Shown here: positions 10,690-22,022 of the stretch, in pieces | Layout of the letters: each line of letters starts with the position of its first letter | Position numbering within the stretch: the stretch's first letter is position 1 | From: Neopestalotiopsis rosae | Lineage: Eukaryota; Ascomycota; Sordariomycetes; Amphisphaeriales; Sporocadaceae | NCBI GenBank assembly: GCA_023078685.1 | Contig: JALGAS010000003.1 | Span: 2,294,001-2,358,000, forward strand | Length of the DNA: 64,000 nucleotides | Direction of reading: 5' to 3' | Notes under the pieces: generated by a model | The model's input: only the letters and a program-made list of their open reading frames with translations | What the model was told of the DNA's origin: nothing | Databases searched by the model: none | Position numbers and translations under genes: made by a program

Positions 10690-13025
10690 ATGCCTTCTGC
10701 GGCGAGTGACAATGCTAAGCCCAGCGGTGTTGCCCATGCGCAAGCCGCCATCAAGTTCACCAAGCAAGCAGAGAAATTAGCCCATCGTACAACAGCAGAC
10801 GATGAACATCCGGTATCAACAGCAGTCGAGGCCCAGTTCGTTACGCCCCACGACCCCGTAATAGTTACCGCCGACGGTGGAAGACTCCCCGCCGTGCCGC
10901 TCGAAGAGGCATGGAAGCTCAACGTATTAAAAGAGGACTTGCATAAACAGCATAATCAGAGCCCCGAAGATGCGATTGGTGAAGGACAAAGGCTCGAAAG
11001 GGAGCCGTCGGATGAACATAATGGCACTGAGAAAATGGCAATAGATGATTTGGACGAGTCCGAGGGCATTGACAACCGGCTCATGAAGGAGCAGACAGAA
11101 GGCTCACTCAGCAGGACCATGCCGCCGTCGCATACCAATCCGTTATTTCCACCTCTGCCATTATACGGCCCAGCCTCTCTTTTGCGAAATCTACAGTGTC
11201 TGACATTTCGAGTCACTTCCTTCTTTCTCAGTGCTGCATTCCTTGGGGTTATTGTGCTTGGTTCGTTATTCACCAGTATCGGACCGGCGCTTTCAAGAAC
11301 ATGGAAAAGATTACTCTTGAAGAATCCTGACGCTGAGCGCCCCTTTTACAAGGAAGAGATGCAAAGAAGGAAAACACGGGAAGATATCGAAAAGTCTTGG
11401 CGGCGCAGAAAGTCCAAGGAGAGAGCAAGTGTGGATAGGGAAGATCCCATCACAGAGGACGGCTACGTCCCAACGGAGGGCGGCCCGGATCCAGTTATCT
11501 GCGACGTCGCATACTATGCTCGAAGAGTTGGTCTGGACATGGAGGAATTTCAGGTCGAGACCGAAGACGGCTTCATCATTGACTTGTGGCATATATACGA
11601 TCCTAAAGAATATAAGCGACTAGACGATAAGGATCGAGCGTCGCGTGGCCCCGAGCTCTTTACTGGCCAGAGTAGAGACAGACCCGATAAGTCGGAAAAG
11701 AAGCGCAAGTTCCCTGTCCTGCTGATGCACGGGTTACTCCAAAGTTCAGGTGCTTACTGCGTTAATGATGACGACTCGCTGGCCTTTTACTTGTGCAAGT
11801 CGGGCTATGATGTGTGGCTGGGAAACAATAGGTGCGGATTCAAGCCGAAGCACGTTCTTTTGGAATACAACGACCCGAGAATGTGGTGTTGGAACATCCG
11901 ACAGATGGGAGTGTTTGACCTTCCGGCGTTGACTTCACGAGTCCTCTACGAGACGGGCTTCGAAAAGATCGGACTGATTTGCCACTCCCAGGGAACTACG
12001 CAGACGTTCGTGGCGCTTGCCAAAGAGCAGAGACCCGAGCTAGGCGATAAGTTGACGGTATTCTGTGCTCTTGCTCCCGCCACGCACGCTGGACCGCTCA
12101 TTGGCAAGATGTACTTCAAATTCATGAGAGTCATTACGCCTGCCATGTTTCGGTTCATGTTTGGTATACACGCTTTCATTGGGATCATGATGGTTGCACA
12201 TTCGATTGTGCCGGCTGATATCTACGGATGGCTGGGATACAAGGTCTTTTCGTTTCTGTTCAACTGGTCCGATACCAGGTGGGACCGAGCACTCAAGAAT
12301 CGCATGTTCCAGTTTGCGCCAGTCTACGTCAGCGCTGAGTCGATGCGCTGGTGGCTTGGTCGGGAGTGCTTCGCGAAGCACAAGTGTATCCTCCAGACCA
12401 AAGAAGAATGGAAGGCCGAAGAGCGCGAGGACATGGCAACCGATGGACCCCTTGGCGATCCCACGGACAGACCTGTGTCGAGAAGGGATTCCGTGATTGG
12501 CAGCCGGCCTTCGACCGGCAACAACCAGCAGCACTCGAGGAAAAAGCCAAAGGGCTCGACGGCGTGGTATGATAAACATGCTCCACCTTTTGCATTGTGG
12601 GTTGCCGGCAATGATGACTTGGTAGACGGCCGGAAGCTGTTGAGACGATTTGAGAAAGGCCGAGAGCCCCAGTAAGTGTCTTCTCCAAGTTGGGATTGCT
12701 TTTTTGCCAGCACCATCATGATTTTCCAAAGGATGAAGATTCAACATGGATGAATAAGTTTGCTGATTCGGAATGCAATAGTGTCGATATCGTACACAGC
12801 AAGGTTATAACCGAGTACGAACATCTAGATGTCATCTGGGCAATGGACGCGGTAGATCAAGTCTTCAGTGAGATTCGCGAGGTTTTATGGAAGACATGCA
12901 ATGTTCGAGATCAGTGCCGGGTGCCCAAGGGCTGTGAGAGCGTGCCTGCTTGGCAACCTCCGAGTCGCGCCCAACTACCCGCAGATGATAGCGGTCAGTC
13001 GAGCAGCGAGTCTCTATCATCTTGA
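10690..13025 (+). CDS. Membrane-anchored sterol-ester / triacylglycerol lipase (Tgl1/Yeh type)
   Basis: Exons 10690-12671 and 12782-13025 give 741 residues. The family hydrolyses steryl esters or acylglycerols at lipid droplets or membranes. Residues about 165-200 form one hydrophobic segment (SFFLSAAFLGVIVLGSLF), preceded by a charged N-terminal region. The lipase domain begins with the AB-hydrolase-lipase signature (FQVETEDGFIIDLWHI), followed by LLMHGLLQSSG and the nucleophile motif ICHSQGTT near residue 428, where Cys replaces the usual Gly before His. The catalytic Asp is probably in GNDDLVDG and the His in EYEHLDVIW, which lies on the second exon. The 110-bp intron was placed because homologous proteins run directly from REPH to the VHSK segment, and AATAG at 12777-12781 keeps the frame. 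Without splicing the protein would lose its catalytic His. Confidence 0.92.
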
Positions 13026-14725
13026 AATGTCCATTGGGGGAGTTGATGGCCTCTTTTCTTTTTTCTTCATTCTGGGCATGGCATAGCGGGCGTTGGGTAG
13101 ATGAGTAAAGTGCTTAACGACCTGACGATGCTAATGACTACACGGAAAAGGATATACGCATTAGAAGTACACACTTAGATATGGAGTTTGGGGTAACAAA
13201 TCATTAAGTAAATGGATACAATCAACCAATGTTAGGTCGTGTACAGGGAAATGTGTGGTTGATTTAATACATGGTATCTGCTACTGAATACTTGATATCG
13301 CCTGTCTAGGTGTATAAAGTGACCGGAACGAGCGGGGGGACGGACTTCATTCCGCAAACCGGAAACCACCCACTATATCGTATACACGAGCCTAATGCAC
13401 AACGGTTGCTTGGTTCAACACACACAAGGTTTGAGATAGGTAGGCCCGGCTCTGCATCGACGGATGGTGCGAATGCGGGGCCGACCGAAGTCCGATCAAT
13501 ACATAATAGACGACGGTCAAGTATTAAGTATTCATGCACACCACCGTTTCACAAGACGCGGCAAGGTGAGCATACATATACGACAGCTTCCGAGTGCGGC
13601 CAAAGCATGATGTATACTTACGACAGACCAATCGCTTACAGTGAGATCATATAACAGGATGTACGCGACGATTATGGCTTTTGGTCATGCGGTCAGCCGA
13701 GCCAGCCATGCGACACAACATATGTGCTCTCTAGGCCCGCGGTTACCCGCTAATAACTGACCTCCAGCTGGAAAGACTTTGGGGGAGATTGGCCCCAATT
13801 CCCCGCACAACGGATACCTCTGGGCGCGGAGATGCGCTACCACTTTAGGGGTACCGTTAGTTGTTCTACTTAGCTTCAACGTCCCCATAGTTTTTCAGTG
13901 TCGTACCTCGGTTCTACTAGCATTAGTGCAATGGAAGCAAATAGTATGTGCTAGGTACGTGGGATTGGTATGCAGATGGGCAAATCGACGGGAGATGATC
14001 ATAAGGACTCGAGTCAGTTTGCCTGAAAATCGGTGTGTTGAATGTACAAGCAGTCGGGTCAAGAAATTAAAAACAGAAAACGTTCCGGCAGTAGTGCTGA
14101 CTGTCAGTGCAATTGAGTTGCTGGAACCCTTCCCCCAAAAGAAAACAAATCCTGGGCTTCTCCAAGGATGCCCAGATGCCAGCAGCTAGATAGTGACACG
14201 CCGCCAATCAAAAACCCCAGATATTGCCGCCGGAAGGTTGGAGCAGGCGGAATCGGTCAGGGGATCTCAACGACCAACTTTAGCGCAGTAGCTGCACTAG
14301 GGGCCTAGGGGATTCAGAATCTACGTATCGGCATCGATCGTGGCCGTACTTTTAGAGGGCATTGACGAACGGGGCACGCGCATAGCGGGCACTTGATTTG
14401 ATGTTCAATGACCGTACACAGCAAAGTCGGTCCTGTAGGAAGTCCCACCAAGCCAGAAAGTTGACGTATGTAGGCAACTGGAATCCATATCTCACCTCGG
14501 CAAAATCCACTTTGGTATCCAATCTCTTATTCAACCTCACTCACTGCTTTATTATTGCTGTTGTAACACAATTGACGTCTTCTTACCCCAAAGATACCCC
14601 AAATCTCCGAACTCCAAAACTTTTTTATTTTATTTTATTATATCTACAAAGTATCTATTGTGTGAAACATTTCCATATTTTGAGTGTGGAATTGTAGCGC
14701 CTCTAACCGACCTGCCATCGCCACC
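13026..14725. other. Intergenic region, lipase / CoA ligase
   Basis: 1.7 kb with no supportable gene on either strand. The last 100 bp before the ligase start are AT-rich (runs of TTTTATTTTATT near 14620-14645), as expected of a promoter. I see no repeat family or RNA gene. Confidence 0.5.
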
Positions 14726-16667
14726 ATGGTCATCTCCTCTCCCCACGCCGACGTGTTCATCCCAAACACGGATGTCTGGTCGCTCCTTTTTGAGAAGAAG
14801 GAAGCTGGCAGACAAATTGATAACAACAAAGGTAGCTCTCATTCCGAGAAAATCATGAGGCACAAAGACCGAATCACTCACTTTAATCAGAACTCTTCAT
14901 TGACGCCGATACAAAGCGATCATATACTTATGGCCAACTCAAAGATGCCACAATTGCCTTTGGAAAAGGCCTAAAGTCGCAATGGGGCTTCAAAAAGGGC
15001 GACGTGCTCGGCATCTTCTCCCCCAACAACATTGACTATGGCGCCGTCTGCTGGGGCGCGCTGTGGGCCGGCGGCGTCTGCTCGACCGCCAACCCGACCT
15101 ACACGGTCAAGGAGCTCGCCTTCCAGCTCAAGGACTCGGCCGTCAAGGGCGTCGTGACGCAGGTGGCCATGCTGCCCGTGCTCCTCGAGGCGGCCAAGCA
15201 GATTGGCCTGCCCGAGGACCGCATCCTCCTCATGGGCGACGCGAGGGACACCACGGGCAAGTTTAAGCACTTTACCGACCTCGAGGACAAGAGCCTCTTG
15301 TTCTCGCACTCGCGGACGCGGGTCGACCCTCAGAAGGATCTCTCTTTCCTGGTCTACTCCTCGGGAACGACGGGCCTCCCCAAGGGTGTCATGTTGAAGC
15401 ACTCCAACATTGTGGCCAATGTTATCCAATCGACTACGGTAGAAGCGCGGAGTGGACTATATCCCACAGGTGGCCTCGACGGCCAGGGAGATAAGCAACT
15501 GGCCGTCCTACCCTTTTTCCACGTATACGTAAGTGCCATGAGGAATTTCCGCAAGTTGTGACTCTCGTGCTCATTGAGAAAACTTTTAGGGTCTTGTAAA
15601 TATTCTCCACGCCGCGGTTCACGACGGCTACCAAGCCGTGGTACTAGCCAAATTCGAACTGGAGAAATTCTGCAAACTCGTTCAGGAGCATGGCATCACC
15701 TTTGCCTATATTCCGCCCCCAATCGTTCTCGGACTCGCCAAGCACCCCATTGTGGACAAGTACGACCTGTCAACCCTCAAGTGGCTCAACTCGGGAGCAG
15801 CGCCCCTGACGCACGAGCTCATCAACGGTGTCTGGGACCGTCTGACCATCCCCGTGAAGCAGGGCTACGGTCTGTCAGAAGTATCGCCCGTGGCGCTGCT
15901 CCAGACGGTCCTCGAGTGGGCCAAGTACAAGGGATCCGTGGGCAAGCTGATTCCCAACATGACCTGCCGGGTTGTCGACCTGGAAGGGAATGATGTTAAG
16001 CAGGGCGAGGTAAGTAAAACAAATATTTGGAACCATGTGGTGATAGAGACTTGGGGGGCTGATCTAATCTATTCTTTTCTTGCAGGAGGGCGAAATTTGG
16101 CTGAAGGGTCCCAACGTCTTTTCGGGCTACCTGAACCGCCCCGAGCTCGCCAAGGACACGTTCAGCGCCGACGGTTGGTTCAAGACGGGTGACATTGGTT
16201 ACATGGATGACAAGGGCAACTTCTTCGTTACAGACCGGCTCAAGGAGCTCATCAAATACAGTAAGTTGCAAGCCTCTTTTATGAAAACGCAGCGATTTGA
16301 TATATTTATTCTAACCACACGATGTTTTCTTATAGAGGGCTTCCAAGTGCCACCTGCCGAGCTCGAGGGCGTACTTTTGGGACACTCCGACATTACAGAC
16401 TCTTGTGTGATTCCCGTCTATGACGTGGAGCGCGCAACCGAGATCCCGCGCGCGTACGTCGTGGTCAGGTCCGGCATTGAGCGGACCGACGAAAAGGCAA
16501 AAGAAATCGTCGACTGGATCGCCTCAAAGGTCGCTCCTCACAAGCAGCTGCGCGGCGGAGTACGATTCGTGGATGAAGTTCCCAAGAACGCCAGCGGCAA
16601 GCTTCTGCGGAGAGTACTCAAGGAGCAGGCCAAGGCCGAGGACAGAGCTAACGGACCAAAACTATGA
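14726..16667 (+). CDS. 4-coumarate-CoA ligase-like acyl-CoA synthetase
   Basis: Exons 14726-14831, 14891-15528, 15590-16009, 16086-16260 and 16336-16667 give 556 residues. Members of this AMP-binding family activate aryl or fatty carboxylates to CoA thioesters through an acyl-AMP. Seen: P-loop YSSGTTGLPKGV, the adenylate-binding GYGLSEVSP, DGWFKTGDIGYMD, and the hinge and catalytic region [20 protein letters not shown], ending with PKNASGKLLRR, whose Lys is the expected catalytic lysine. The start has a near-perfect Kozak context (CCACCATGG). The protein ends PKL, one residue from a canonical peroxisomal PTS1 (SKL type), and many fungal relatives are peroxisomal, so a peroxisomal site is plausible. 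The physiological acid cannot be named from sequence. Confidence 0.93.
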
Positions 16668-17013
16668 AAGTTTTGTTTTGTTGAGTATTTGACTGTATTT
16701 TGGGGGAAGGGGTTAACAAAACGCCAGCAGCGTCTACCGACGCCGTACCAGAGGCTTTCGGTGCTCTTTGTAGTATTTACATATGGTACAATGTACATGA
16801 CCCCTAGATATTTTCCAGGATAGCCCATATCTTACAATCCGACGAACCATGTGGTGCCTCATTTTATTCATCATTCCCTTGATTCCATCTTGCGTCTCTC
16901 ATGCAAGCCTTTTGGTGGCGATCGACTCTGAGTGCTTGAAATGCCAACGCATTCTGTAGGCCGTCCAAGGTCTTTATTGGCGCATCCGTATGAGAATTCC
17001 ATAACAGTTTCCA
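16668..17013. other. Convergent 3' intergenic region
   Basis: It lies between the CoA ligase stop and the ATP11 stop. No gene or structured RNA is supportable. It should hold the two transcription ends. Confidence 0.5.
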
Positions 17014-18027
17014 TCACAACTTCTCACTCTCTTCAAGCAGCTTCTCAACCGTGAAGCCGCCATTCGCACCCATGGCGAACTGCTCGAGCAGCTTCCTCTT
17101 GGCGCCGTCGCCAGCCAGGGCCTCGGGGCCGTAGAAGCGCTGCATGAGCATGACGAGCCACTGGGCGTCCTGGACGTTGGCGCCCCGGCCGTCGACGACG
17201 TTGCCGGCCATGAGCACGACGCCCTGGCGGGCGGCGACGCCCGCGTCAAAGTAGTGCGTGACGCTCGTGTGCGGCTGGGCCCACTCGCCGCGCGCCTTGT
17301 ACTCGGCGAGCTGCGTGAACAGGGCCGTGGCCGTGAGGGACTCGCGGTCAAACACCCACTGCAGGTAGTGGATCTCGGCGCCGGCCCCTTCGCGGGGCAC
17401 GGGCAGCACAAAGTTGGGGTGCGCCCGGGCCGTCTGCTCGAGGTGGCCGTACGTCGACGCGTCGATCACGGCGCACAGCGACGACGCTTGCGAGGCGTGC
17501 CGCAGCCGCCACACGGCGCCCAGCTCCTTGACCGGCAGCTCCCGCGCCTTGTCCATGTCCAAGATCTCCGACAGCGGCTTGATGCCCGACTTTGTCGACG
17601 CCGGCCGCGCGGCCGCGGGCTGCTTGGGCGGGTTCGGATGCGAGCCGGCACCGGGCGCCGATGTCTGCTGCTGTGTTTCTTGTGGTCGTGCTGCTGCGGG
17701 CGGCGCCTCCTCGTCGGCGAGCAGGGCGTCGAGCCCGGGGACCGATATCTTGTTCTTGGTGCGCTGCTCGATGATCTTGTCGGCGTAGGCGGCCTTGAGC
17801 GAGCTCACGTCCGAGTGGCCCTCCTCCCTGGCCTTGCGGTCCAGCTTGTCCTTGTACTTTTCGGCAATGTTGCGCGAGGCCTGCGTCGTGGCCAGGAACC
17901 GCACGTCGTGCACCTGCGCCCAGCGCCTCTGCTGGCAGCGCTGCGGCGCCCCCGCCGAGCTGCGCAGGCCGGGCAGCGATCGCCCGAGCAGGCCGCGCAG
18001 TGCTGCTGGAGCTCGGTAGGCTGCCAT
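17014..18027 (-). CDS. ATP11: Mitochondrial F1-ATPase assembly chaperone ATP11
   Basis: A single exon of 337 residues. ATP11 binds free F1 beta subunit in the mitochondrial matrix during assembly of ATP synthase. Seen: an Arg/Ala-rich, acid-poor N-terminus (MAAYRAPAALRGLLGRSLPG) typical of a matrix presequence; a helical charged segment (AEKYKDKLDRKAREEGHSD); a Gln/Pro-rich linker; then the family domain (KPLSEILDMDKARELPVKE, HYFDAGVAARQGVVLMAGN) running nearly to the C-terminus. The gene is strikingly GC-rich at third positions compared with its neighbours, which creates long open antisense frames that are not genes. It lies in tandem downstream of HSP78, also mitochondrial. Confidence 0.93.
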   Translation of the reverse strand: MAAYRAPAALRGLLGRSLPGLRSSAGAPQRCQQRRWAQVHDVRFLATTQASRNIAEKYKDKLDRKAREEGHSDVSSLKAAYADKIIEQRTKNKISVPGLDALLADEEAPPAAARPQETQQQTSAPGAGSHPNPPKQPAAARPASTKSGIKPLSEILDMDKARELPVKELGAVWRLRHASQASSLCAVIDASTYGHLEQTARAHPNFVLPVPREGAGAEIHYLQWVFDRESLTATALFTQLAEYKARGEWAQPHTSVTHYFDAGVAARQGVVLMAGNVVDGRGANVQDAQWLVMLMQRFYGPEALAGDGAKRKLLEQFAMGANGGFTVEKLLEESEKL

Positions 18028-18595
18028 TCTCGAAAGGTGTTGCGTCGAGAGATGCGGAGGTTTCGTGACTGCGAATGCGTGTGTGAAGTTCTGAATTTCT
18101 AATTGTAAATGAATTATCTTGGACTGATGTCATTGGCGAGTGGCGCCAGCTGGGGCTTTTCCAGTTTTATGCTATTTTAGTACAGCTCCATATAAGTAGG
18201 ACAGCTGCCGGATGAGCTTCAGATATGGTTAATCCTTTCACTGACTTATCAAGACAACTCCGTGCTTCAAAGTATCTAGCTATGTCTCGAATTATTATTT
18301 GAAAGACTGTTCATAGCCATAATGTTGAGATCATTATGATAAATATCATTTTCAACATATTCGCTTGTCGGCATTCTGGCAATCACAATTAAAAGCTGAA
18401 GGAGAATAAATTTGGAGAGATTAACAGTATAATAATAATTTTACTTATTACTAGTGGAGAGGCGTTTCTTTACACTTTATAGTAATCTCACATATATACA
18501 TAATATTGGTACAAACACCGTAACGCCCATTGTGATCTCATGCTTTCAATGCTGAAAATAAACATATCCCAAAACGCCAGCCATGATCCATTATT
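18028..18595. other. ATP11 upstream region / HSP78 3' region
   Basis: It separates two tandem minus-strand genes. 18220-18540 is markedly AT-rich, with no coding potential and no recognisable RNA. The part next to 18028 should be the ATP11 promoter. Confidence 0.5.
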
Positions 18596-20986
18596 TTATG
18601 CAGATTCCTCAAGGAAAACCTCGAGACCAGAGTTGTCCTCCTTGATTTTCACACCAGCTTTGTCGCCACGTTTGATCTCGCCCCGGATGATCTTGTCTGC
18701 AAGACCGTTGCCGATTTCGGTAGTGATGAGTCGGTTGAGAGGTCTTGCGCCAAACTTGGGGTCGTAACCACGCTCTGCAAGCCAGTCTCGGACCTTGCCA
18801 TCGACTTGAAGGGTAACGCGTCGATCATCAAGACGAGCCTGCAGTTCTTTTATCCGGATGTCCACAATGTCGCGAAGTGCTTCGATGGCAAGTCGCTTGA
18901 ACACTATGAACGAGTCGATGCGGTTCAAGAATTCTGGTGGATAGTTTGCAGCCACAACATCCATGACGGCCTTCTTGACCTCGGGACTAATAGATCCATC
19001 CTCAGCTTCTTGGTACGGCACATGCGGATTGGATCCGACTAGAATATCCGCGCCGAGGTTGGAAGTCAGCACAATGATGGTGTTGCGGAAGTCGACCTTG
19101 TGGCCTTGAGCATCGGTCAGGTATCCCTCATCCAGAACCTGCAGGAGCAAGGCCGAGATATCCCGATGAGCTTTTTCGAATTCGTCGAAAAGGAGGACTG
19201 CGTAAGGCTTCCGCCTGACGGCCTCGGTGAGCTGTCCTGCATCATCGTAGCCGACATAGCCAGATGGCGCACCGATCAAACGTGAAATGGTGTGTTTTTC
19301 CTGGAACTCGCTCATGTCGAATCGCACAACAGCTTGTTCGGTGGAAAAGAGGAAGTTGGCCAATTTCTTGCACAGCTCCGTCTTTCCTACACCTGTGGGT
19401 CCCAAGAAGAAGAAGGACGCCAAGGGACGGTTATCGCCGCTCAAGCCAGCCCTTTGCATCCGGACAGCATCTGCGACTGCCTTGAGAGCATCATCCTGGC
19501 CGCGGACTGACTGTCGCAAAGCATCTTCCATGTGAATGAGCTTTTCAATGTGTCCCGACGTTAGTTTGGTGACGGGGATGCCGGTGATTCTTGAAACCAC
19601 GTTGGCGATATCATCGGCCGTCACAGAGTCGTGGATCAATGTCCCCTCTGCACCCTCAGCAGGAGCGGGCTCCTCGCCCTCCTTGGGTAGTTGCTCCTCC
19701 AGTTTTGGTATGACACCAAAGCGCAGCTCGGATGCACGAGCAAAGTTGCCCTCGCGTTGTGCTTGATCCAATTCGACGCGCGCCTTGTCAAGGTCCTCTT
19801 GGATCTTCTTGAGCGCATCGATCTCTCCCTTTTCCTTCTCCCATCGTTCCGTAAGAGTCTTTTCCTCCTCCTGCAACTGTTTCAAATCCGCCTCCAACTT
19901 TTCACGGCGTTCGCGGCTGGCAATGTCCTTCTCTTGTCGTAAACTTTCCAGCTCAATCTGAATCGTCATAATCTTCTGGTCTAGGCGCATGATGTCTTCT
20001 GGCTTGCTTTCTTGTTGCAATCTAAGCGAGCTAGCCGCCTCATCCATCAAGTCGATTGCCTTGTCGGGCAAGAACCGATCGGTAATGTATCGATTCGAAT
20101 ACGTGGCAGCTGCCACGAGGGCTCCATCCGTGATACGTACACCATGGTGAACTTCATACTTCTCCTTGATTCCTCGGAGGATACTGATAGTGTCTTCTAC
20201 TGTGGGCTCGTTGACAAGAATGGGTTGAAAACGTCTTGCCAGAGCGACATCTTTTTCGATCAGTCGGTACTCGGCCAATGTTGTTGCGCCACAACACTGA
20301 AGTTCGCCTCTAGACAAGGCCGGCTTGAGCAGATTTGAGGCGTCGATTGACCCCTCTGCTTTACCCAAGCCCAGAAGAGTGTGGAGTTCATCAATGAAGA
20401 GGATAACTTCTCCATTGGACTTTTGCGTCTCATTCAGAACCTTCTTGAGGCGCTCTTCAAAGTCACCTCGAAATTTGGCACCGGCAATGAGTGATCCGAG
20501 GTCCAGAGATATCACCCTCTTGTTCTTGATGCTTTCTGGAACGTCGCCACGAACAATTCGTAGTGCCAGACCCTCCAAAACTGCAGTCTTGCCCGTACCA
20601 GCGTTTCCAATCAGCACTGGGTTATTCTTGGTCCTCCGCGACAAGACTTGAATGGTTCGTTGAATTTCTGCGTCTCGGCCGATAACCGGGTCCAATTTCC
20701 CATCTTTTGCTTTGGCTGTGAGATCGATACCATATTCCTCGAGCGCCGGCTTTTCTGGCTCGCCTCCAAGGTTCATTCGATGCGTGCCACCCGGGGGATG
20801 TGGTCTTCCATTTGCATAAGACCGTACTGGTGTCGTTGGTAAGGTTGCTTGTGTGAGCAGCTTGGAGGAATGTAGAACCGCCGCGCGCGAAAAAGTGGAT
20901 GGGAGAGCAGAGCGCCGCGCAATGCTCTGAAGAGAGGCATCAGCGGCGCGCCGCGACGATGTGAGGAGTTGCCTCCTAGACAGCAT
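18596..20986 (-). CDS. HSP78: Mitochondrial ClpB-type disaggregase HSP78
   Basis: A single exon of 796 residues. HSP78 is the matrix member of the Hsp100/ClpB family and resolubilises heat-damaged proteins together with mitochondrial Hsp70. Domains: presequence ([20 protein letters not shown], rich in Arg and Ser) to about residue 60; first AAA module with Walker A GNAGTGKT at about 127-134 and [11 protein letters not shown]; the M-domain coiled coil (Glu/Lys-rich, [19 protein letters not shown]); second AAA module with GPTGVGKT and [11 protein letters not shown]. The bacterial ClpB N-terminal domain is absent, as is normal for HSP78. I chose the ATG at 20986. An in-frame extension upstream would need a TTG start and weakens the presequence. 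Its promoter carries heat-shock-element-like sites. Confidence 0.96.
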   Translation of the reverse strand: MLSRRQLLTSSRRAADASLQSIARRSALPSTFSRAAVLHSSKLLTQATLPTTPVRSYANGRPHPPGGTHRMNLGGEPEKPALEEYGIDLTAKAKDGKLDPVIGRDAEIQRTIQVLSRRTKNNPVLIGNAGTGKTAVLEGLALRIVRGDVPESIKNKRVISLDLGSLIAGAKFRGDFEERLKKVLNETQKSNGEVILFIDELHTLLGLGKAEGSIDASNLLKPALSRGELQCCGATTLAEYRLIEKDVALARRFQPILVNEPTVEDTISILRGIKEKYEVHHGVRITDGALVAAATYSNRYITDRFLPDKAIDLMDEAASSLRLQQESKPEDIMRLDQKIMTIQIELESLRQEKDIASRERREKLEADLKQLQEEEKTLTERWEKEKGEIDALKKIQEDLDKARVELDQAQREGNFARASELRFGVIPKLEEQLPKEGEEPAPAEGAEGTLIHDSVTADDIANVVSRITGIPVTKLTSGHIEKLIHMEDALRQSVRGQDDALKAVADAVRMQRAGLSGDNRPLASFFFLGPTGVGKTELCKKLANFLFSTEQAVVRFDMSEFQEKHTISRLIGAPSGYVGYDDAGQLTEAVRRKPYAVLLFDEFEKAHRDISALLLQVLDEGYLTDAQGHKVDFRNTIIVLTSNLGADILVGSNPHVPYQEAEDGSISPEVKKAVMDVVAANYPPEFLNRIDSFIVFKRLAIEALRDIVDIRIKELQARLDDRRVTLQVDGKVRDWLAERGYDPKFGARPLNRLITTEIGNGLADKIIRGEIKRGDKAGVKIKEDNSGLEVFLEESA

Positions 20987-22022
20987 ATCGTGTGTGGTTG
21001 GATACCAGCTTATGTGCGATGACAAGAAAAAGAATAAGTGAATGTTTCGAGAAAAGCTTCTCCTTTTGAAATTCTAAAGTCTAAGGATACAGACTGAACA
21101 GTAAGAGGTTTCAGACCTTCCAGGCGTTGATGTACTTTGAGCCTGGGCACTCTCGGAGCAGCTGGTTTCCACCAGCTTCTTAGTGTACTTTCCAGCTCGT
21201 TCGAGAAGAATGCAGGTGAAGTCATCTCCAGCATAGCTTTATCTTATCGGGAGCCAGGTCAAGCCACTTTTAGCTTAGCGTATATCATAGTACTACGTAA
21301 TTTGGAATAGTCCGTTGGTCAGCCATGCGAATGGCGCTCCCTCTCTTTACATGTGAGGTGGAAAACGCAAATATGTTCAAGCTCAACTTTGATGCAGTAT
21401 ATCCTGACTCTGGACTGCTTACACGGTTTCCTGTTGTCTCGATACTTGATCCGGGTTGAATTAAAGTCATATTATCCTTAGTCCCTGCAGATATCCGGCT
21501 TGAGTCGCAGCGCTATAGCTTGTGCATGGAAATTCCATGCGGATTTGAGTAATAGAATCATAAGTTAGAATGCAGAAATATTAAGGTTAGGAACCGTATG
21601 GAATTTCCATCTTCTACTCAAAAGATGAGAAAGTGTCACAATGGCTGCTCATTTCAAGTTGCCAAGATTTCCTCTGAGCTCCATCTACAACTAAAACCAC
21701 CTAAATATAAAATAATATTGGCGCTTTACACCTTGGCATTCTAGTGCTTCTATAATATTCTAATTTGTAAGTTTATGGCTATTCTTCATAGGCGCGGGTT
21801 CAAGGTCCGGTCCAGGACAATACTCTCCCTCTAATTCGAATATGGCAAATAAACAAAGTGCAAGAGCTAATCAAACAACAAAGCATTTGTATTTCATTTT
21901 TAAGCCTCATATTGACACAAGAGGAAAGACGAGACTGCATCAACGGATTATTCATATGAAGTGAATTTATGCACTCTATATTGCTGCAGCGATTACAAGT
22001 CTTATACTAGCTTACCATCTGA
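20987..22022. other. HSP78 promoter region / oxidase 3' region
   Basis: About 1 kb without a supportable gene. The proximal 250 bp carries HSE-like TTCnnGAA sites. 21480-21960 is AT-rich, with no coding signal and no repeat I can recognise. Confidence 0.5.
21045..21207 (-). promoter_or_regulatory. Heat-shock-element-like sites upstream of HSP78
   Basis: Two TTCnnGAA units occur upstream of the HSP78 start. One is at 21046-21053, followed four bases later by another TTC (21058-21060); the other is at 21200-21207 (TTCGAGAA). Inverted nGAAn units are what heat-shock factor binds. Neither is a perfect three-unit element, so the call is tentative, but the position fits an HSP gene. Confidence 0.35.

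Noticed and set aside
12672..12781. Possible snoRNA in the lipase intron (ATGATTT ... CTGA)
   Set aside because: Box C is poor and the CTGA sits about 15-20 nt from the acceptor, where a branch site belongs.
17254..18102. 282-residue open frame on the plus strand
   Set aside because: It is antisense to ATP11, whose very GC-rich third positions remove stops on the opposite strand; composition is Arg/Gly/Leu-rich with no domain.
18220..18540. AT-rich patch that might be a repeat-induced mutation relic
   Set aside because: Short, with no recognisable repeat or coding remnant; AT-rich intergenic DNA is an adequate explanation.
20987..21025. 13-residue N-terminal extension of HSP78
   Set aside because: It needs a TTG start; the ATG at 20986 gives a better mitochondrial presequence.
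21795..21822. GGGTTCAAGGTCC resembling a tRNA T-arm
   Set aside because: No matching upstream A box or cloverleaf, and the T stem is imperfect.
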